Notes: a model not told the origin generated them from the sequence alone. Numbered from the stretch's first letter, positions 1-9,877 are shown. The stretch: DNA of 64,000 nucleotides from Trichomonas vaginalis G3 (GCF_026262505.1 NC_067205.1:22973585-23037584); one strand, 5' to 3'. Numbers and translations: made by a program.

Positions 1-1110
1 TAACGTAAACATATATTTCCAGGACTGTTGTCAAAATGTCATGTTGTCTCATTTTTTCAGAGAAGTTAAATAACCTGGTGACCTGGTGACCTGGTGACCC
101 CTTCAGTTCTTCAAAAATAATTAATTATTGAATAACCTGAAACCATTAACGTAAACATTAACGTAAACATATATTTCCAGGACTGTTGTCAAAATGTCAT
201 GTTGTCTCATTTTTTCAGAGAAGTTAAATAACCTGGTGACCTGGTGACCTGGTGACCCCTTCAGTTCTTCAAAAATAATTAATTATTGAATAACCTGAAA
301 CCATTAACGTAAACATTAACGTAAACATATATTTCCAGGACTGTTGTCAAAATGTCATGTTGTCTCATTTTTTCAGAGAAGTTAAATAACCTGGTGACCT
401 GGTGACCTGGTGACCCCTTCAGTTCTTCAAAAATAATTAATTATTGAATAACCTGAAACCATTAACGTAAACATTAACGTAAACATATATTTCCAGGACT
501 GTTGTCAAAATGTCATGTTGTCTCATTTTTTCAGAGAAGTTAAATAACCTGGTGACCTGGTGACCTGGTGACCCCTTCAGTTCTTCAAAAATAATTAATT
601 ATTGAATAACCTGAAACCATTAACGTAAACATTAACGTAAACATATATTTCCAGGACTGTTGTCAAAATGTCATGTTGTCTCATTTTTTCAGAGAAGTTA
701 AATAACCTGGTGACCTGGTGACCCCTTCAGTTCTTCAAAAATAATTAATTATTGAATAACCTGAAACCATTAACGTAAACATTAACGTAAACATATATTT
801 CCAGGACTGTTGTCAAAATGTCATGTTGTCTCATTTTTTCAGAGAAGTTAAATAACCTGGTGACCTGGTGACCTGGTGACCCCTTCAGTTCTTCAAAAAT
901 AATTAATTATTGAATAACCTGAAACCATTAACGTAAACATTAACGTAAACATATATTTCCAGGACTGTTGTCAAAATGTCATGTTGTCTCATTTTTTCAG
1001 AGAAGTTAAATAACCTGGTGACCTGGTGACCCCTTCAGTTCTTCAAAAATAATTAATTATTGAATAACCTGAAACCATTAACGTAAACATTAACGTAAAC
1101 ATATATTTCT
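1..1110. repeat. Tandem array, 158/150-bp unit
   Basis: Seven units plus a partial one, continuing off the left edge of the window. The same landmark (ATATATTTCC) recurs at 11, 169, 327, 485, 643, 793, 951 and 1101, so the period is 158 bp except for two units of 150 bp. The 8-bp difference is explained by a nested microsatellite CCTGGTGA present in three or two copies per unit. Each unit also ends in a doubled 12-mer ATTAACGTAAAC. The units are nearly identical, so the array is young or homogenised. It abuts the left end of the virus-like gene block. Confidence 0.97.
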
Positions 1111-1170
1111 GCAGTTCATCCATTACTTCATTACCTAATTAATTACAGACATAAAATATATTTAGTTCAT

Positions 1171-2874
1171 TCAATAAATGCGGTACCATGCGAATACAGT
1201 CATAAATGGTGGCATATAATCTTCACCCAAGCCTGTTGGATTTGTTGTGAAAGTATGTGAATGATTTCCTCCTGGTTCAGTTGGTCGAAAAGTCTTTTTT
1301 GCCGAATGGTTATAATCTGGAGATAAAACGTCATTGCCAGCATAATATTCTGAGTTGTATAATGGATGGTCTCTTAATGAGTGACTATGGTCACCAGAAA
1401 AGTTTGTCGTTCCTGTATGAGTGTGCGGTGGAAGGTTTGCTTCAGTAATTTTCTTCGAACCTCCTGTTTCCTTTGAAGAGTTTGCACAATACAAAAACCT
1501 GTCAACTATTTGTTCCCATGCACCAACACCAAACATTACTTGAGGACCTCTTGCATCCATAGATGTATAAATAGAACCCACTGGGTTCATTAAATCAAAC
1601 ATATGAGATATTATAGGATTGTCTCTTTTGAACTTAAGATATAGTGTAACTATTTCAGGTTTCTTCTGGTTTGTGTCAGAATATTTTTTATAATATAATC
1701 TTATGTTTTCAGGGTAGGTAAAATCTTGACTATAATATTTATTTCTGTCATCTGTATAATAATATACTATTCTCGTTTTTTCTATTGCATTATATCTTTT
1801 ATATCTATAATAATCTAAATATAATGTTAACTTTTGTTCATCTATATGTGGTGTTCTGACATCATCTCCATAGTCATAATAATATGGTGCTGGAGCTGGG
1901 TCAGGCAATGTCATATCTGCCATTTCATAAACTCTTAAATATTTCTTTTGTTCGTCTCCATATAAGTTTAAGTAACAGTTGTTGTCTAATGGAACTTTAA
2001 CTTGTGTGTCATCATTCTTTTTATAACTTACATACATTTCATTGTTATTTTTCGGAATGAGTTTCCACCGTATACCATTTTTTAAGGAGTGTACAAACTG
2101 CCATCTAAAATATTTATTTTCTTCATTGACAGAAAAGTCACCAACAATAGTTTCAATATTTTTTGTTCCTATCAAACTTTGGTATATTTCGTTAACATAT
2201 GTTTTATCTACCTTCTTCATTAACTCATCGTTAACATATTCCTTATCTACCTTCTTCTCTAACTCATCGTTAACATATGTTTTATCCGCTTTAAGGTCTA
2301 AACATCCTGAAACCCATCCTGTATCAGCTTTAGTTTTTAAAATCTTTGATGTCCATTCATGATACCATTCAACCATTTCTTTAATTTCATTATCTTTTTC
2401 ATCCACATATTCCTTATCTGCCTTCTTATTTAACACACTATCCACATATTCCTTATCTGCCTTCTTCTCTAACTCACTATCCACATATTCCTTATCTGCC
2501 TTCTTCATTATGTCATTTAGGAAACCTTTTATGAATTCCTCATTTAAATTAAATCTTCCAATCTTCAAAACTTTAGGAAATGCATTTAATGCGTAATATC
2601 TTTGTTCTTCTGGTGGAATTGATGTTATATCATCCGTTATACCTTTAATTTTTGAATTCATAAATAAAATTTCTTTTATATTTGATATCACTGCACCACC
2701 CTTGCAAACGAATTCGAAATGGTCATTTTTCAATACTATCTCCAAATCTCCATATTTCAACCTTTGCGTTTGTTCTGCCGTCTTTGAATTATATGCATAT
2801 ATGGCGTATGTAATGGTTTGAAGGACCTGGGTGCTTTGTGTCTTAAGTTGCTGTGGTTGCTGTTGTTTAATCAT
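1171..2874 (-). CDS. Tail-fibre/collar-like protein of the Polinton-like element
   Basis: 567 residues. The N-terminal third has a run of about six related 13-residue repeats (KKADKEYVDSELE and variants, about residues 125-235), likely a trimeric fibre shaft. The C-terminal region (about 430-567) resembles the Gp10/Gp12-type receptor-binding or collar domain of bacteriophages. It starts with NPVGSIYTSMDAR, has a conserved W and FLYC, then histidine-rich turns PPHTHTG and NHSHT, and ends in PPFMTVFAWYRIY. Such His clusters bind metal in phage fibres. The likely role is a virion surface fibre. It is the last gene of the leftward series. The fold is inferred from motifs; a receptor is not known. 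Confidence 0.75.
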   Translation of the reverse strand: MIKQQQPQQLKTQSTQVLQTITYAIYAYNSKTAEQTQRLKYGDLEIVLKNDHFEFVCKGGAVISNIKEILFMNSKIKGITDDITSIPPEEQRYYALNAFPKVLKIGRFNLNEEFIKGFLNDIMKKADKEYVDSELEKKADKEYVDSVLNKKADKEYVDEKDNEIKEMVEWYHEWTSKILKTKADTGWVSGCLDLKADKTYVNDELEKKVDKEYVNDELMKKVDKTYVNEIYQSLIGTKNIETIVGDFSVNEENKYFRWQFVHSLKNGIRWKLIPKNNNEMYVSYKKNDDTQVKVPLDNNCYLNLYGDEQKKYLRVYEMADMTLPDPAPAPYYYDYGDDVRTPHIDEQKLTLYLDYYRYKRYNAIEKTRIVYYYTDDRNKYYSQDFTYPENIRLYYKKYSDTNQKKPEIVTLYLKFKRDNPIISHMFDLMNPVGSIYTSMDARGPQVMFGVGAWEQIVDRFLYCANSSKETGGSKKITEANLPPHTHTGTTNFSGDHSHSLRDHPLYNSEYYAGNDVLSPDYNHSAKKTFRPTEPGGNHSHTFTTNPTGLGEDYMPPFMTVFAWYRIY

Positions 2875-2898
2875 TTATTATGATTAAAAAATAAATAT

Positions 2899-3609
2899 TT
2901 AATCTGTTATCTCATCACCTATTTTTTCTATTTGAAATTGCCATAATATTTCATTCATGAATTCTAAATCACAATCAAATAGGTCGGTTATTCTAAATTT
3001 AATATTTGATAAATCTTTTGAATGAAGAATAAATGAATTCCCGGATAATTGAAACGGATATGATAAAGAAAATATGTTTAAGTTGATGGATAAAATGTTT
3101 TGTATTGATGGGTAAGAGTTAGGGTCTAATGTTTGATGTGAAAATCTCATTGGGGTATTAACTTTATCACATTTGATTAAAATGAAATTGGAACCAGTGT
3201 CAGAATACAAAACATCCCCAACATCTTTTTCAAAATTTAATATCCCCAACAATGAACGAAGATGAGGAGTACAAAATTTAATTTTCAGCGGAAATTTAAT
3301 AAGGTTATTTATTTCATCAAGTTCAAAAAGTTTATCAGGTTTTGATTTAAAATTTTCTTCATACCATACGATAAATGATTCATTTAAATAACTTAAAATC
3401 ATGTTAATATCCCATTTCGCTATCACATTATTTATATACATATCATACGTTTTTTCATGGTCATCTTTAATAAATGATATATAATCTGAAGGGTCTAAAA
3501 GAATGGGATTAAATTTACCACTCACAGAAACGAGAGTAACATTATAAATTCCGCTAACTGTTAAATTTAATTCACAGTTATTATTCGAAATAATATTGAT
3601 AATTGACAT
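2899..3609 (-). CDS. Uncharacterised protein of the Polinton-like element
   Basis: 236 residues; I do not recognise the family. It has no signal peptide or membrane segment. The protein is mixed alpha/beta in character with many hydrophobic-polar alternations (N-terminus MSIINIISNNNCELNL). It lies between the fibre-like gene and a rightward gene whose start is only about 20 bp from this start, so the two share a short divergent promoter region. Its position among structural genes suggests a virion or assembly role, which is inference only. Confidence 0.6.
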   Translation of the reverse strand: MSIINIISNNNCELNLTVSGIYNVTLVSVSGKFNPILLDPSDYISFIKDDHEKTYDMYINNVIAKWDINMILSYLNESFIVWYEENFKSKPDKLFELDEINNLIKFPLKIKFCTPHLRSLLGILNFEKDVGDVLYSDTGSNFILIKCDKVNTPMRFSHQTLDPNSYPSIQNILSINLNIFSLSYPFQLSGNSFILHSKDLSNIKFRITDLFDCDLEFMNEILWQFQIEKIGDEITD

Positions 3610-3630
3610 TTTTTTATTACGATTAAAAAT

Positions 3631-4110
3631 ATGGTAAAGCGTTATTTTCCAGTGATAAATAAAACTAGGATAAGATTACCTCAAGAATTCATAAATTCAA
3701 CGAATAAGAAATTCATTCATGTTATAAATTTTAGTGTTTTCAGAAAATATGAGTCAATGTCATATTCATCAACAGGTTATATTTCACTTCATTCAAATTT
3801 AGTTCAATCAAACCCATATAATGACCATTTCATAAGATTTTCAGATGGTATTAAAAATGTAATTGATAGATTAAAATATGAACAGGTTGACAATATCGAA
3901 TTTTTGGAATTTTGGTTTAAATATCCTGATGGAAAAAAGATTGAAGTTAAAGATAAAGCTGATACTATAACAAAAACAATTACAATGACCGATCCAGATA
4001 GTGGGGAACAAAAAGAAATAAAACAAACGATAGAAACCGGTGAAAGGTCAATTATTATTGATTATGATTCAAAGGATTATTATTCGATAATGTTAATGCT
4101 TGGATATTAA
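3631..4110 (+). CDS. Uncharacterised protein of the Polinton-like element
   Basis: 159 residues, one of three rightward genes in the block. It begins MVKRYFPVINKTRIRLPQ and has a charged, threonine-rich middle (KTITMTDPDSGEQKE) of the kind seen in beta-rich virion proteins. Its stop overlaps by four bases the stop of the leftward neighbour, a tail-to-tail arrangement repeated at 9289-9292. No family is recognised. Confidence 0.6.
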   Translation: MVKRYFPVINKTRIRLPQEFINSTNKKFIHVINFSVFRKYESMSYSSTGYISLHSNLVQSNPYNDHFIRFSDGIKNVIDRLKYEQVDNIEFLEFWFKYPDGKKIEVKDKADTITKTITMTDPDSGEQKEIKQTIETGERSIIIDYDSKDYYSIMLMLGY

Positions 4111-4784
4111 ATAGCCTTAACAAAGAATTTTTCAAGTGATATTTTATATTCATCAACTATTTTATTATAAATATCATTATAAGTTAAATGTAGTTCAGTT
4201 GTTGTTCCGTTCTTTGATATCTTAATTGTGCTAATATCCTTTATAGGATTTATTTTTGCAACTGTTCCGCAGCATGAAACTTCATCATCTATGAAAAATT
4301 GAATCTTAACGTCTGAATCTTGAACATCACAAAGAATGGCGATAATGTGAATTAATGATTCATAAGGTAAAATAATTAAACCGGATTGGTCAATTAAATT
4401 TATTATTGAATCATAATTATCAGTTATTATATCACGGTAAATTTTCATTAATTCAGAATTAATGTCTATTTTATATGGCGCATTGCGACTGGAATCGTAG
4501 ATTCCTGGGTTCTCGATGTTTGATGAAAGAGGCGGGGGGTATGTTGGATAAGTGGGAATTTCAACAGGTTCTTTACCGGGTTCATCTTCTTTATTTTGCC
4601 CCTCCTCCTTTTTCGGTAAGTCACGAGTTAATAAATTTGGTTGAGTTGCTGACCTTGTTAATTCAGGACTAACATTAACTTTAACATTTTGAATAATTCG
4701 TGATTTATCATCATTTACGTTATAACCAACCGTAATCTCTGCTTTTGCGTTAGTGTTCTTTTGACTAGTGAAACGTCTTCTCAT
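4107..4784 (-). CDS. Uncharacterised protein of the Polinton-like element
   Basis: 225 residues. The basic N-terminus (MRRRFTSQKN) is followed by a low-complexity acidic and proline-rich linker (about 55-95, with PTYPTYPPPL) and a folded C-terminal part (about 105-225) with alternating hydrophobic positions. The linker-plus-domain build suggests a minor virion or scaffold protein, but I do not recognise it. It lies directly after the gene at 4868-5767 in the leftward series. Confidence 0.6.
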   Translation of the reverse strand: MRRRFTSQKNTNAKAEITVGYNVNDDKSRIIQNVKVNVSPELTRSATQPNLLTRDLPKKEEGQNKEDEPGKEPVEIPTYPTYPPPLSSNIENPGIYDSSRNAPYKIDINSELMKIYRDIITDNYDSIINLIDQSGLIILPYESLIHIIAILCDVQDSDVKIQFFIDDEVSCCGTVAKINPIKDISTIKISKNGTTTELHLTYNDIYNKIVDEYKISLEKFFVKAI

Positions 4785-4867
4785 TTATAATCGAATAAAA
4801 AAAGAAAAATATATTTAAAGTTTTATTTAGTTGTTACGGTAATATCCCAAGGTTCATCCTTGTTTGC

Positions 4868-5767
4868 TTATACTTTCTTTGTAACTGCACCAATTATGTT
4901 ATTGATATTGCTTTGAGTTTCTTCCAGTCTTATTTTATCATTTACAATATCTTTAATCATTTCATTACATGCATTCTTAAAACCATCTGATTTTTCTAAT
5001 TTACGTCTATCACTTTCTTTAATTAAATCAAAGTTATAACCTTGTTGAGAATAAAGTGGTTTCTTTATCAATTCCTTGAACGCTTCTGAAAGTGAAGATG
5101 AAGAAATTCTTGCCACTTGAATTGGTTTAAATTCTGCTTTCATTGCTTCTTTCTGTTCATTGAACACTGGATCGAATAAAGCAACTTTAAAGAATTTCTT
5201 AGCTGGAATTTCAGGTCTCAAATTTGCATATTGACCATCAAACTGATTAACATATCGTGGTAATCCATCCGGTCCTTCTTCAATAGCGTTTAATTCTTCA
5301 TTGAAATAAGAATATGGATTATGACGGTATGAAAGAATTGGTCCATTTTCACCTTCTCCAATGTATTGTTTAACAGCTTTTCCATTTTCATCAAATTGCA
5401 TAGGATAACATTCATTATATGCTTTACGTTTAGGATAATCCGTCATTGTTAATTTATACCCATTTATGACTTTAATATTTCCTTGACCATCAGTAACGAA
5501 AACTTCATTTATACCATCAGGCTTTCCATTTGGTCCTGTAATGTCTGCTTCATGTGCTTCCCAATTTGGTCCATGACGTTTGGCATATGCTTGAGCTTCT
5601 GGTAATGTTAAAACGTTTCTCATTTGTTTAACATCCTTTTGAAGACCGGCAACAATGTGGACTAATTCTTTCATTCCGTCTGGAACTTTCATAGTTCTAT
5701 TATATGCACCCTTTTTGTTTGTCCCTTGTTTTAATGGAACCTGTAGAAGATTTGCTATTTCTGTCAT
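4868..5767 (-). CDS. Probable virion-associated protein of the Polinton-like element
   Basis: 299 residues. The N-terminus ([18 protein letters not shown]) is followed by a helical stretch and then a glycine/asparagine-rich segment with [19 protein letters not shown]. That segment reads like a beta-structured recurring motif of trichomonad Maverick proteins. The C-terminal quarter is charged and helical. It is downstream of the packaging ATPase in the same direction with about 40 bp between them. I cannot assign a precise function; a structural role is inferred from context. Confidence 0.6.
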   Translation of the reverse strand: MTEIANLLQVPLKQGTNKKGAYNRTMKVPDGMKELVHIVAGLQKDVKQMRNVLTLPEAQAYAKRHGPNWEAHEADITGPNGKPDGINEVFVTDGQGNIKVINGYKLTMTDYPKRKAYNECYPMQFDENGKAVKQYIGEGENGPILSYRHNPYSYFNEELNAIEEGPDGLPRYVNQFDGQYANLRPEIPAKKFFKVALFDPVFNEQKEAMKAEFKPIQVARISSSSLSEAFKELIKKPLYSQQGYNFDLIKESDRRKLEKSDGFKNACNEMIKDIVNDKIRLEETQSNINNIIGAVTKKV

Positions 5768-5807
5768 GTTTAATTATAAATAAAAAATAAAAATTAATTA
5801 TAAAAAG

Positions 5808-6635
5808 TTAATCAAATTTAATGGAACCTTTATTTAAATCAACTATTATTTTTCCATGTTCACCTAATTGTTGATATTGTGTGTAAAGTTCATTAATGCT
5901 CATTGGTAAATTCACTTGATAAAGCATAACGTTCAACTGTTGACGACTAAAACCACTGAAAATGAAAAGGGTAGACAGGTTTGATTTAATGTTTGTGCTT
6001 AATGCTTTAAAGTATTGAACAGCCATAAAGAATGAACACTGAATGTGTCGACATTGAGTTAATAATTGATTAAAATATGATTTCTCATTAGTTATTAGTT
6101 TTGATTTCACCGCATCATCTAGAAAAATGAGTGAATGCAAAAATTCTCTATCAAAATTTGAAATAGAAAGTGTTTCAAATAATTCATCCCGTTGTTTATC
6201 AATAATTTTATCCTCTAATCCTTGCTTCTTGATTGTATTATATAATTCTTTATACATTAAAAAGTTTTTTAAATAATCTTCTGCTTCTTCTTGTGATAAA
6301 TAAATAATTGGAATTTTGATTAAATGCTTTAAAGATTCAAATGTATCATCTGAAGGTGAACCTGAACGGTTGATATAAATTAACACATGTGAATGGGGGG
6401 AAGTGTTAGCAATAATGATAATTTGTTTTAATATCGTTAATGTTTTACCTTTATTTTGTTTACCAATTGCTGCAGTGATTGAATTTAAGTAACATTCAGA
6501 ATATGGAATTTTCATTAATTTTTCCTTAGATAGAGCATTTCTATTATCACTCAATGCTTCATTAATCATATCATCTACGTATGTATTATATACATCTGTT
6601 AATTCTTCATAAGGGGTGGATGAATTTAAATCCAT
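5808..6635 (-). CDS. Genome-packaging ATPase (FtsK/HerA, A32-like) of the Polinton-like element
   Basis: 275 residues. A Walker A-type loop reads AAIGKQNKGKTL (about residues 56-67) and a Walker B strand reads SLIFLDDA (about 168-175), followed by a sensor-like region with CRHIQCSFFMAVQ. This spacing and length fit the A32-like packaging ATPases of Polintons and related viruses, which pump DNA into the capsid. It sits immediately after the two capsid candidates in the same transcription direction, the usual Polinton morphogenesis cluster. Confidence 0.85.
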   Translation of the reverse strand: MDLNSSTPYEELTDVYNTYVDDMINEALSDNRNALSKEKLMKIPYSECYLNSITAAIGKQNKGKTLTILKQIIIIANTSPHSHVLIYINRSGSPSDDTFESLKHLIKIPIIYLSQEEAEDYLKNFLMYKELYNTIKKQGLEDKIIDKQRDELFETLSISNFDREFLHSLIFLDDAVKSKLITNEKSYFNQLLTQCRHIQCSFFMAVQYFKALSTNIKSNLSTLFIFSGFSRQQLNVMLYQVNLPMSINELYTQYQQLGEHGKIIVDLNKGSIKFD

Positions 6636-6659
6636 TTAATCAAAAATAAATTTATAATT

Positions 6660-7538
6660 TTAAACATTTCTATTCATCAATATTTCATCATATGAACTTC
6701 TATACTGTGGTGGTGTACCTGTTGGATGATATTTCAAACCTTCATCCGGTGTCCATGTCCAATACGTAGTCCTAGTAAACCAAACCTGAGGAGGATTTGT
6801 CACTTTTGAACAGTAAGTGTCATTTTCACCCTGAATGATTGGATAAGCTTTCACTTGTACTGTAACTTGTGAGTTGAAAGTTTCTAATCCATCAAAGAAT
6901 ATACCCGCTCCATCACGTTGAACTGGAATAGTGCATAAGAATGAAGTTTGGTCTTTCCATGTTCTAGCTAATGGCACGCCATTATCATCATTCAGTGGTC
7001 TAGTTAATGAGTCCTCGTATTCTTCTGTGCATTCATTCACTCCATCTAAATCAGAAGCTTGAAGCATACGTGTAAAGAATATGTCGCCCACCGTGGTCAT
7101 CGCTTGACCGGGGAAGTTTCTGGAATCTATAGTGACCTGAAGACCTCGAAGCATTGGATTTTCTAAAACTGTTCTTTGCATTGCATTCTTTGGAAATGTT
7201 AACACAACATCTGTAACATTATGAAGAGCGTATGAGAAATCTGAGCTAATACCTTCAGGAGTGATGCAACCTCCATTTAGTGAACGAACGTCAATATGTT
7301 GAGCTGGAATCATGAATGGATCTTCCTTACTAAATAAACGTGGTATTGCTTTAACTGATTCTTCAATTAAACCGTATCCTGGTGTAATGCATTTATCCTC
7401 TAAAACTTCCATCTTTGTGCATGAAATAATAACGTCATCAACTGTTGCGTCAGCAGATGTAGCGGCTAAGCTTGTAATTAATTTGGCAGGAAGTCCGATT
7501 TGTTGGAATTTGCGATCATATTTATAAACATGATTCAT
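6660..7538 (-). CDS. Capsid protein candidate of the Polinton-like element
   Basis: 292 residues. It is beta-rich, with no membrane span, and has many short hydrophobic strands separated by proline/glycine/aspartate turns. It ends in an aromatic-rich tail (VWFTRTTYWTWTPDEG). It sits between the packaging ATPase and another capsid-sized protein, where Polintons carry their jelly-roll capsid genes. Assignment as a capsid protein is from position, size and composition, not from a conserved motif. It could be the major or the minor capsid protein. Confidence 0.55.
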   Translation of the reverse strand: MNHVYKYDRKFQQIGLPAKLITSLAATSADATVDDVIISCTKMEVLEDKCITPGYGLIEESVKAIPRLFSKEDPFMIPAQHIDVRSLNGGCITPEGISSDFSYALHNVTDVVLTFPKNAMQRTVLENPMLRGLQVTIDSRNFPGQAMTTVGDIFFTRMLQASDLDGVNECTEEYEDSLTRPLNDDNGVPLARTWKDQTSFLCTIPVQRDGAGIFFDGLETFNSQVTVQVKAYPIIQGENDTYCSKVTNPPQVWFTRTTYWTWTPDEGLKYHPTGTPPQYRSSYDEILMNRNV

Positions 7539-7561
7539 AATCTTTTCATAATTTTCATCAG

Positions 7562-8299
7562 TTATTTTTCATAAACGTAATTTTGTAAATCAGCAACTCT
7601 TAACGGGTCAACCTGACAAAATACTAAAGTATCCCTGAAAACATAATATTTAAGAATGATTTCACCAAATGATTTAGGATAATCATCGAACGCCTGAAAT
7701 GCTAACAAATCATTTACCGGAATAATCATATCAAAAGTGACATCAACTTCTTCATTTGCGTTCTTGAAAACTTCTGAAGGGTCAATATATTTACCACATA
7801 CTGAGTTATCATATTTTTGAACATTATTATATAACGAATGAACAAACTTTTTAACTTTCCTTTCTGATTTCGGTTTATATGTTGCAAATGCAAAAGATTC
7901 ACGGGCGCAATCCATCTGAAGATAACCGGCATCACCTCTTTCAGTTTCTACTTCTAATTGTTTAAAGTTTTGATTTGATGATTTGTAACCAACGAATAAA
8001 CGCATGCATTTAAAAGCGGCATCACATGTGAAAGCTTTATTTGAAACTAGAGTTGCTTTAACTTTGCGTTTAATATATGTGTCACCTAATTGATTCACAT
8101 CATGAGCTGGATTTGTAATTCTTAAATGAGTTTGTTTATCATCAAAATATGGAGTATCAGAGTCATAGCATGAACTTTCAAGTTCTCTATAATATCTTCT
8201 ACCATCATTCTTCGCGAATATTTCATTTATCTTTTCGAATGAATGAAACACATTTCCATTAATCGGTTTAGTGTTTGGCACCAAATAGTTAGTCGTCAT
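7562..8299 (-). CDS. Capsid protein candidate of the Polinton-like element
   Basis: 245 residues. Beta-rich and without membrane spans; it contains several strand-like stretches (KRKVKATLVSNKAFTCDAAF, VDVTFDMIIPVNDLLAF). Its size suits a single jelly-roll minor capsid (penton-like) protein, or one of a two-protein shell with its neighbour at 6660-7538, 23 bp away. It is the first of the capsid-ATPase series. The call rests on gene order and composition. Confidence 0.55.
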   Translation of the reverse strand: MTTNYLVPNTKPINGNVFHSFEKINEIFAKNDGRRYYRELESSCYDSDTPYFDDKQTHLRITNPAHDVNQLGDTYIKRKVKATLVSNKAFTCDAAFKCMRLFVGYKSSNQNFKQLEVETERGDAGYLQMDCARESFAFATYKPKSERKVKKFVHSLYNNVQKYDNSVCGKYIDPSEVFKNANEEVDVTFDMIIPVNDLLAFQAFDDYPKSFGEIILKYYVFRDTLVFCQVDPLRVADLQNYVYEK

Positions 8300-8368
8300 T
8301 TATTATTAAATAAAAAATCAAAATTAAAAGATGAAAATGAATTTTTAATTTTAATGAAATAATCAACT

Positions 8369-8584
8369 ATGGCTGCAGGTATATTTAAGAAACTGTGGGA
8401 TAAAGTAAAAAGAGGAGCGCATAAAGTTTGGGAAACAATGAAGAAAGGAGCAAATTGGATATTTAAGAATAAAGAAGCAATTAGTGACATTGCTGAATCA
8501 ATAACACCAAAAGCCGCCCCAATAAGAGAAATATTAAATAAAGGAGAAAAAGTTTATCAAAGACTACAACCGATACTAAGATAA
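8369..8584 (+). CDS. Small cationic amphipathic protein of the Polinton-like element
   Basis: 71 residues. It begins MAAGIFKKLWDKVKRGAHKV, almost the same opening as the convergent gene at 8609-8845, so the two are paralogues. The N-terminal half is a cationic amphipathic helix rich in K and W. Such proteins in adenoviruses and Polintons (pVI/pX-like) disrupt membranes or bind DNA inside the virion. The C-terminal half differs from its paralogue and is helical and charged, without a glycine-rich segment. Confidence 0.65.
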   Translation: MAAGIFKKLWDKVKRGAHKVWETMKKGANWIFKNKEAISDIAESITPKAAPIREILNKGEKVYQRLQPILR

Positions 8585-8608
8585 AAATAATATTTATTTA
8601 TTTTTCCA

Positions 8609-8845
8609 CTATTTACCTCCTATTTTATTAAGTATTCCTTCAGCAATTCCACCAATTGCGTTACCTGCTTGTGCTCCCATCGCCGGATTACCTGCTTTAG
8701 TACCTAATACTCCACCTATGATAGTTCCTGCCGTTTTCGCTACTGGTGCCAAAAAGTTTGCAACGGGTTTAATAATCTTTTTATAAACCCAACCCGCAGC
8801 TTTCTTAATTCCATCCCATAATTTTTTAAAGAATCCTGCCGCCAT
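8609..8845 (-). CDS. Small membrane-active-like protein of the Polinton-like element
   Basis: 78 residues. The start MAAGFFKKLWDGIKKAAG matches the paralogue at 8369-8584, then a glycine/alanine-rich hydrophobic stretch (TAGTIIGGVLGTKAG, GNAIGGIAEGIL) follows. A cationic amphipathic helix plus a glycine-zipper-like segment is typical of small entry or minor-core proteins in Polinton-like and adeno-like particles. The two paralogues are arranged tail to tail with 24 bp between the stops. Membrane activity is an inference. Confidence 0.7.
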   Translation of the reverse strand: MAAGFFKKLWDGIKKAAGWVYKKIIKPVANFLAPVAKTAGTIIGGVLGTKAGNPAMGAQAGNAIGGIAEGILNKIGGK

Positions 8846-8911
8846 TTCTGATTTAATATTAATTAAAAAATATATTTCATCACTTATATTCTAATTTTTA
8901 TTTAATGATAA

Positions 8912-9292
8912 ATGAAACCAATTTTAAAAATAAATAAAACAGAGGAGGAAGAAATAAATGAAAGTGAAAATGTTCAACAAAAAATAAACGTTGTTAAACC
9001 AATTACTGAAATAAAAATTTTTTCATCTGTTGAAGAATTTAATGACTATTATGCTAATAATAAAAAATTATTTGAAGAATTGACAACATGTAAATTGAAT
9101 AAAATGTTTAAAGTTGATGGATTCAAAATTTCAAAAATAAAAGGAGTGGTTAGTTTGAAATCTATTCCTCAATCAAGAATCACCTCATTAATGAAAATAG
9201 ATGATTTAACAAAAAGAATAGAAGAGATTGAAGAAAGAGTAAATCAGATAATTGATTTCATAAATCATGACTCGTTGAGCCCGGGTCCTTAA
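8912..9292 (+). CDS. Small coiled-coil protein of the Polinton-like element
   Basis: 126 residues. The N-terminus is acidic (NKTEEEEINESEN); the C-terminal third is a predicted coiled coil (KIDDLTKRIEEIEERVNQII) followed by a short tail ending in SPGP. No family is recognised. Its stop overlaps that of the leftward gene 9289-9768 by four bases, the same convergent layout as at 4107-4110. Confidence 0.6.
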   Translation: MKPILKINKTEEEEINESENVQQKINVVKPITEIKIFSSVEEFNDYYANNKKLFEELTTCKLNKMFKVDGFKISKIKGVVSLKSIPQSRITSLMKIDDLTKRIEEIEERVNQIIDFINHDSLSPGP

Positions 9293-9768
9293 AACCCATC
9301 ACTGAGTTCAAGGTTATATTCATCAAATATTTCATTATTAAATGCAACTTCTGCTAGTTTATTTATTTTTTCAATACGATCATTTGAAAGTCTATCGTTT
9401 AATTTTTTCTGAAGTTTTTCATTTTCTAGTTCTGAAACTTTATTTGGATGATATTTAAACCCGTTAAATTCTTTTTCCTCAGTTTTGATCATTAATTTAC
9501 AAAGAACTTTTGTGGTTGGAATTCGTTTAAACCATTTATCATTAATATTTATTATAAATTCAATATTCGGAATTAATTCCCAAATTTTTGCATTTTCAAT
9601 TAATTTATTATCAAATGCAAAAGCAATAGGTTTAATATTAAACTTACCTTTATAATATAAACTTTCTACATAATCATCGAAATAAACATCTACTTGTTTA
9701 ACATTTTCAAGAATTGGTGAAAGAGCATCCATTAATTGATTGACGGTTACGAATCTTGATCCACTCAT
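9289..9768 (-). CDS. Uncharacterised protein of the Polinton-like element
   Basis: 159 residues, the rightmost gene of the block. It starts MSGSRFVTVNQLMDALSP; the middle is beta-like with several aromatic residues (VYFDDYVESLYYKGKF) and the C-terminus is helical and charged (ELENEKLQKKLNDRL). I do not recognise it. To its right the coding density stops and an inverted-repeat cluster begins, so this gene marks the end of the gene block. Confidence 0.6.
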   Translation of the reverse strand: MSGSRFVTVNQLMDALSPILENVKQVDVYFDDYVESLYYKGKFNIKPIAFAFDNKLIENAKIWELIPNIEFIININDKWFKRIPTTKVLCKLMIKTEEKEFNGFKYHPNKVSELENEKLQKKLNDRLSNDRIEKINKLAEVAFNNEIFDEYNLELSDGF

Positions 9769-9877
9769 TTTCTTACGAATTAAAAAAATAAAAAAAATAA
9801 ATTTAACTTAGTTTTAATTTTACGTAAGAAGTCAATTTTTTAAATCTTGATTTATTCAAAAACGTAAGAATAAAAAC

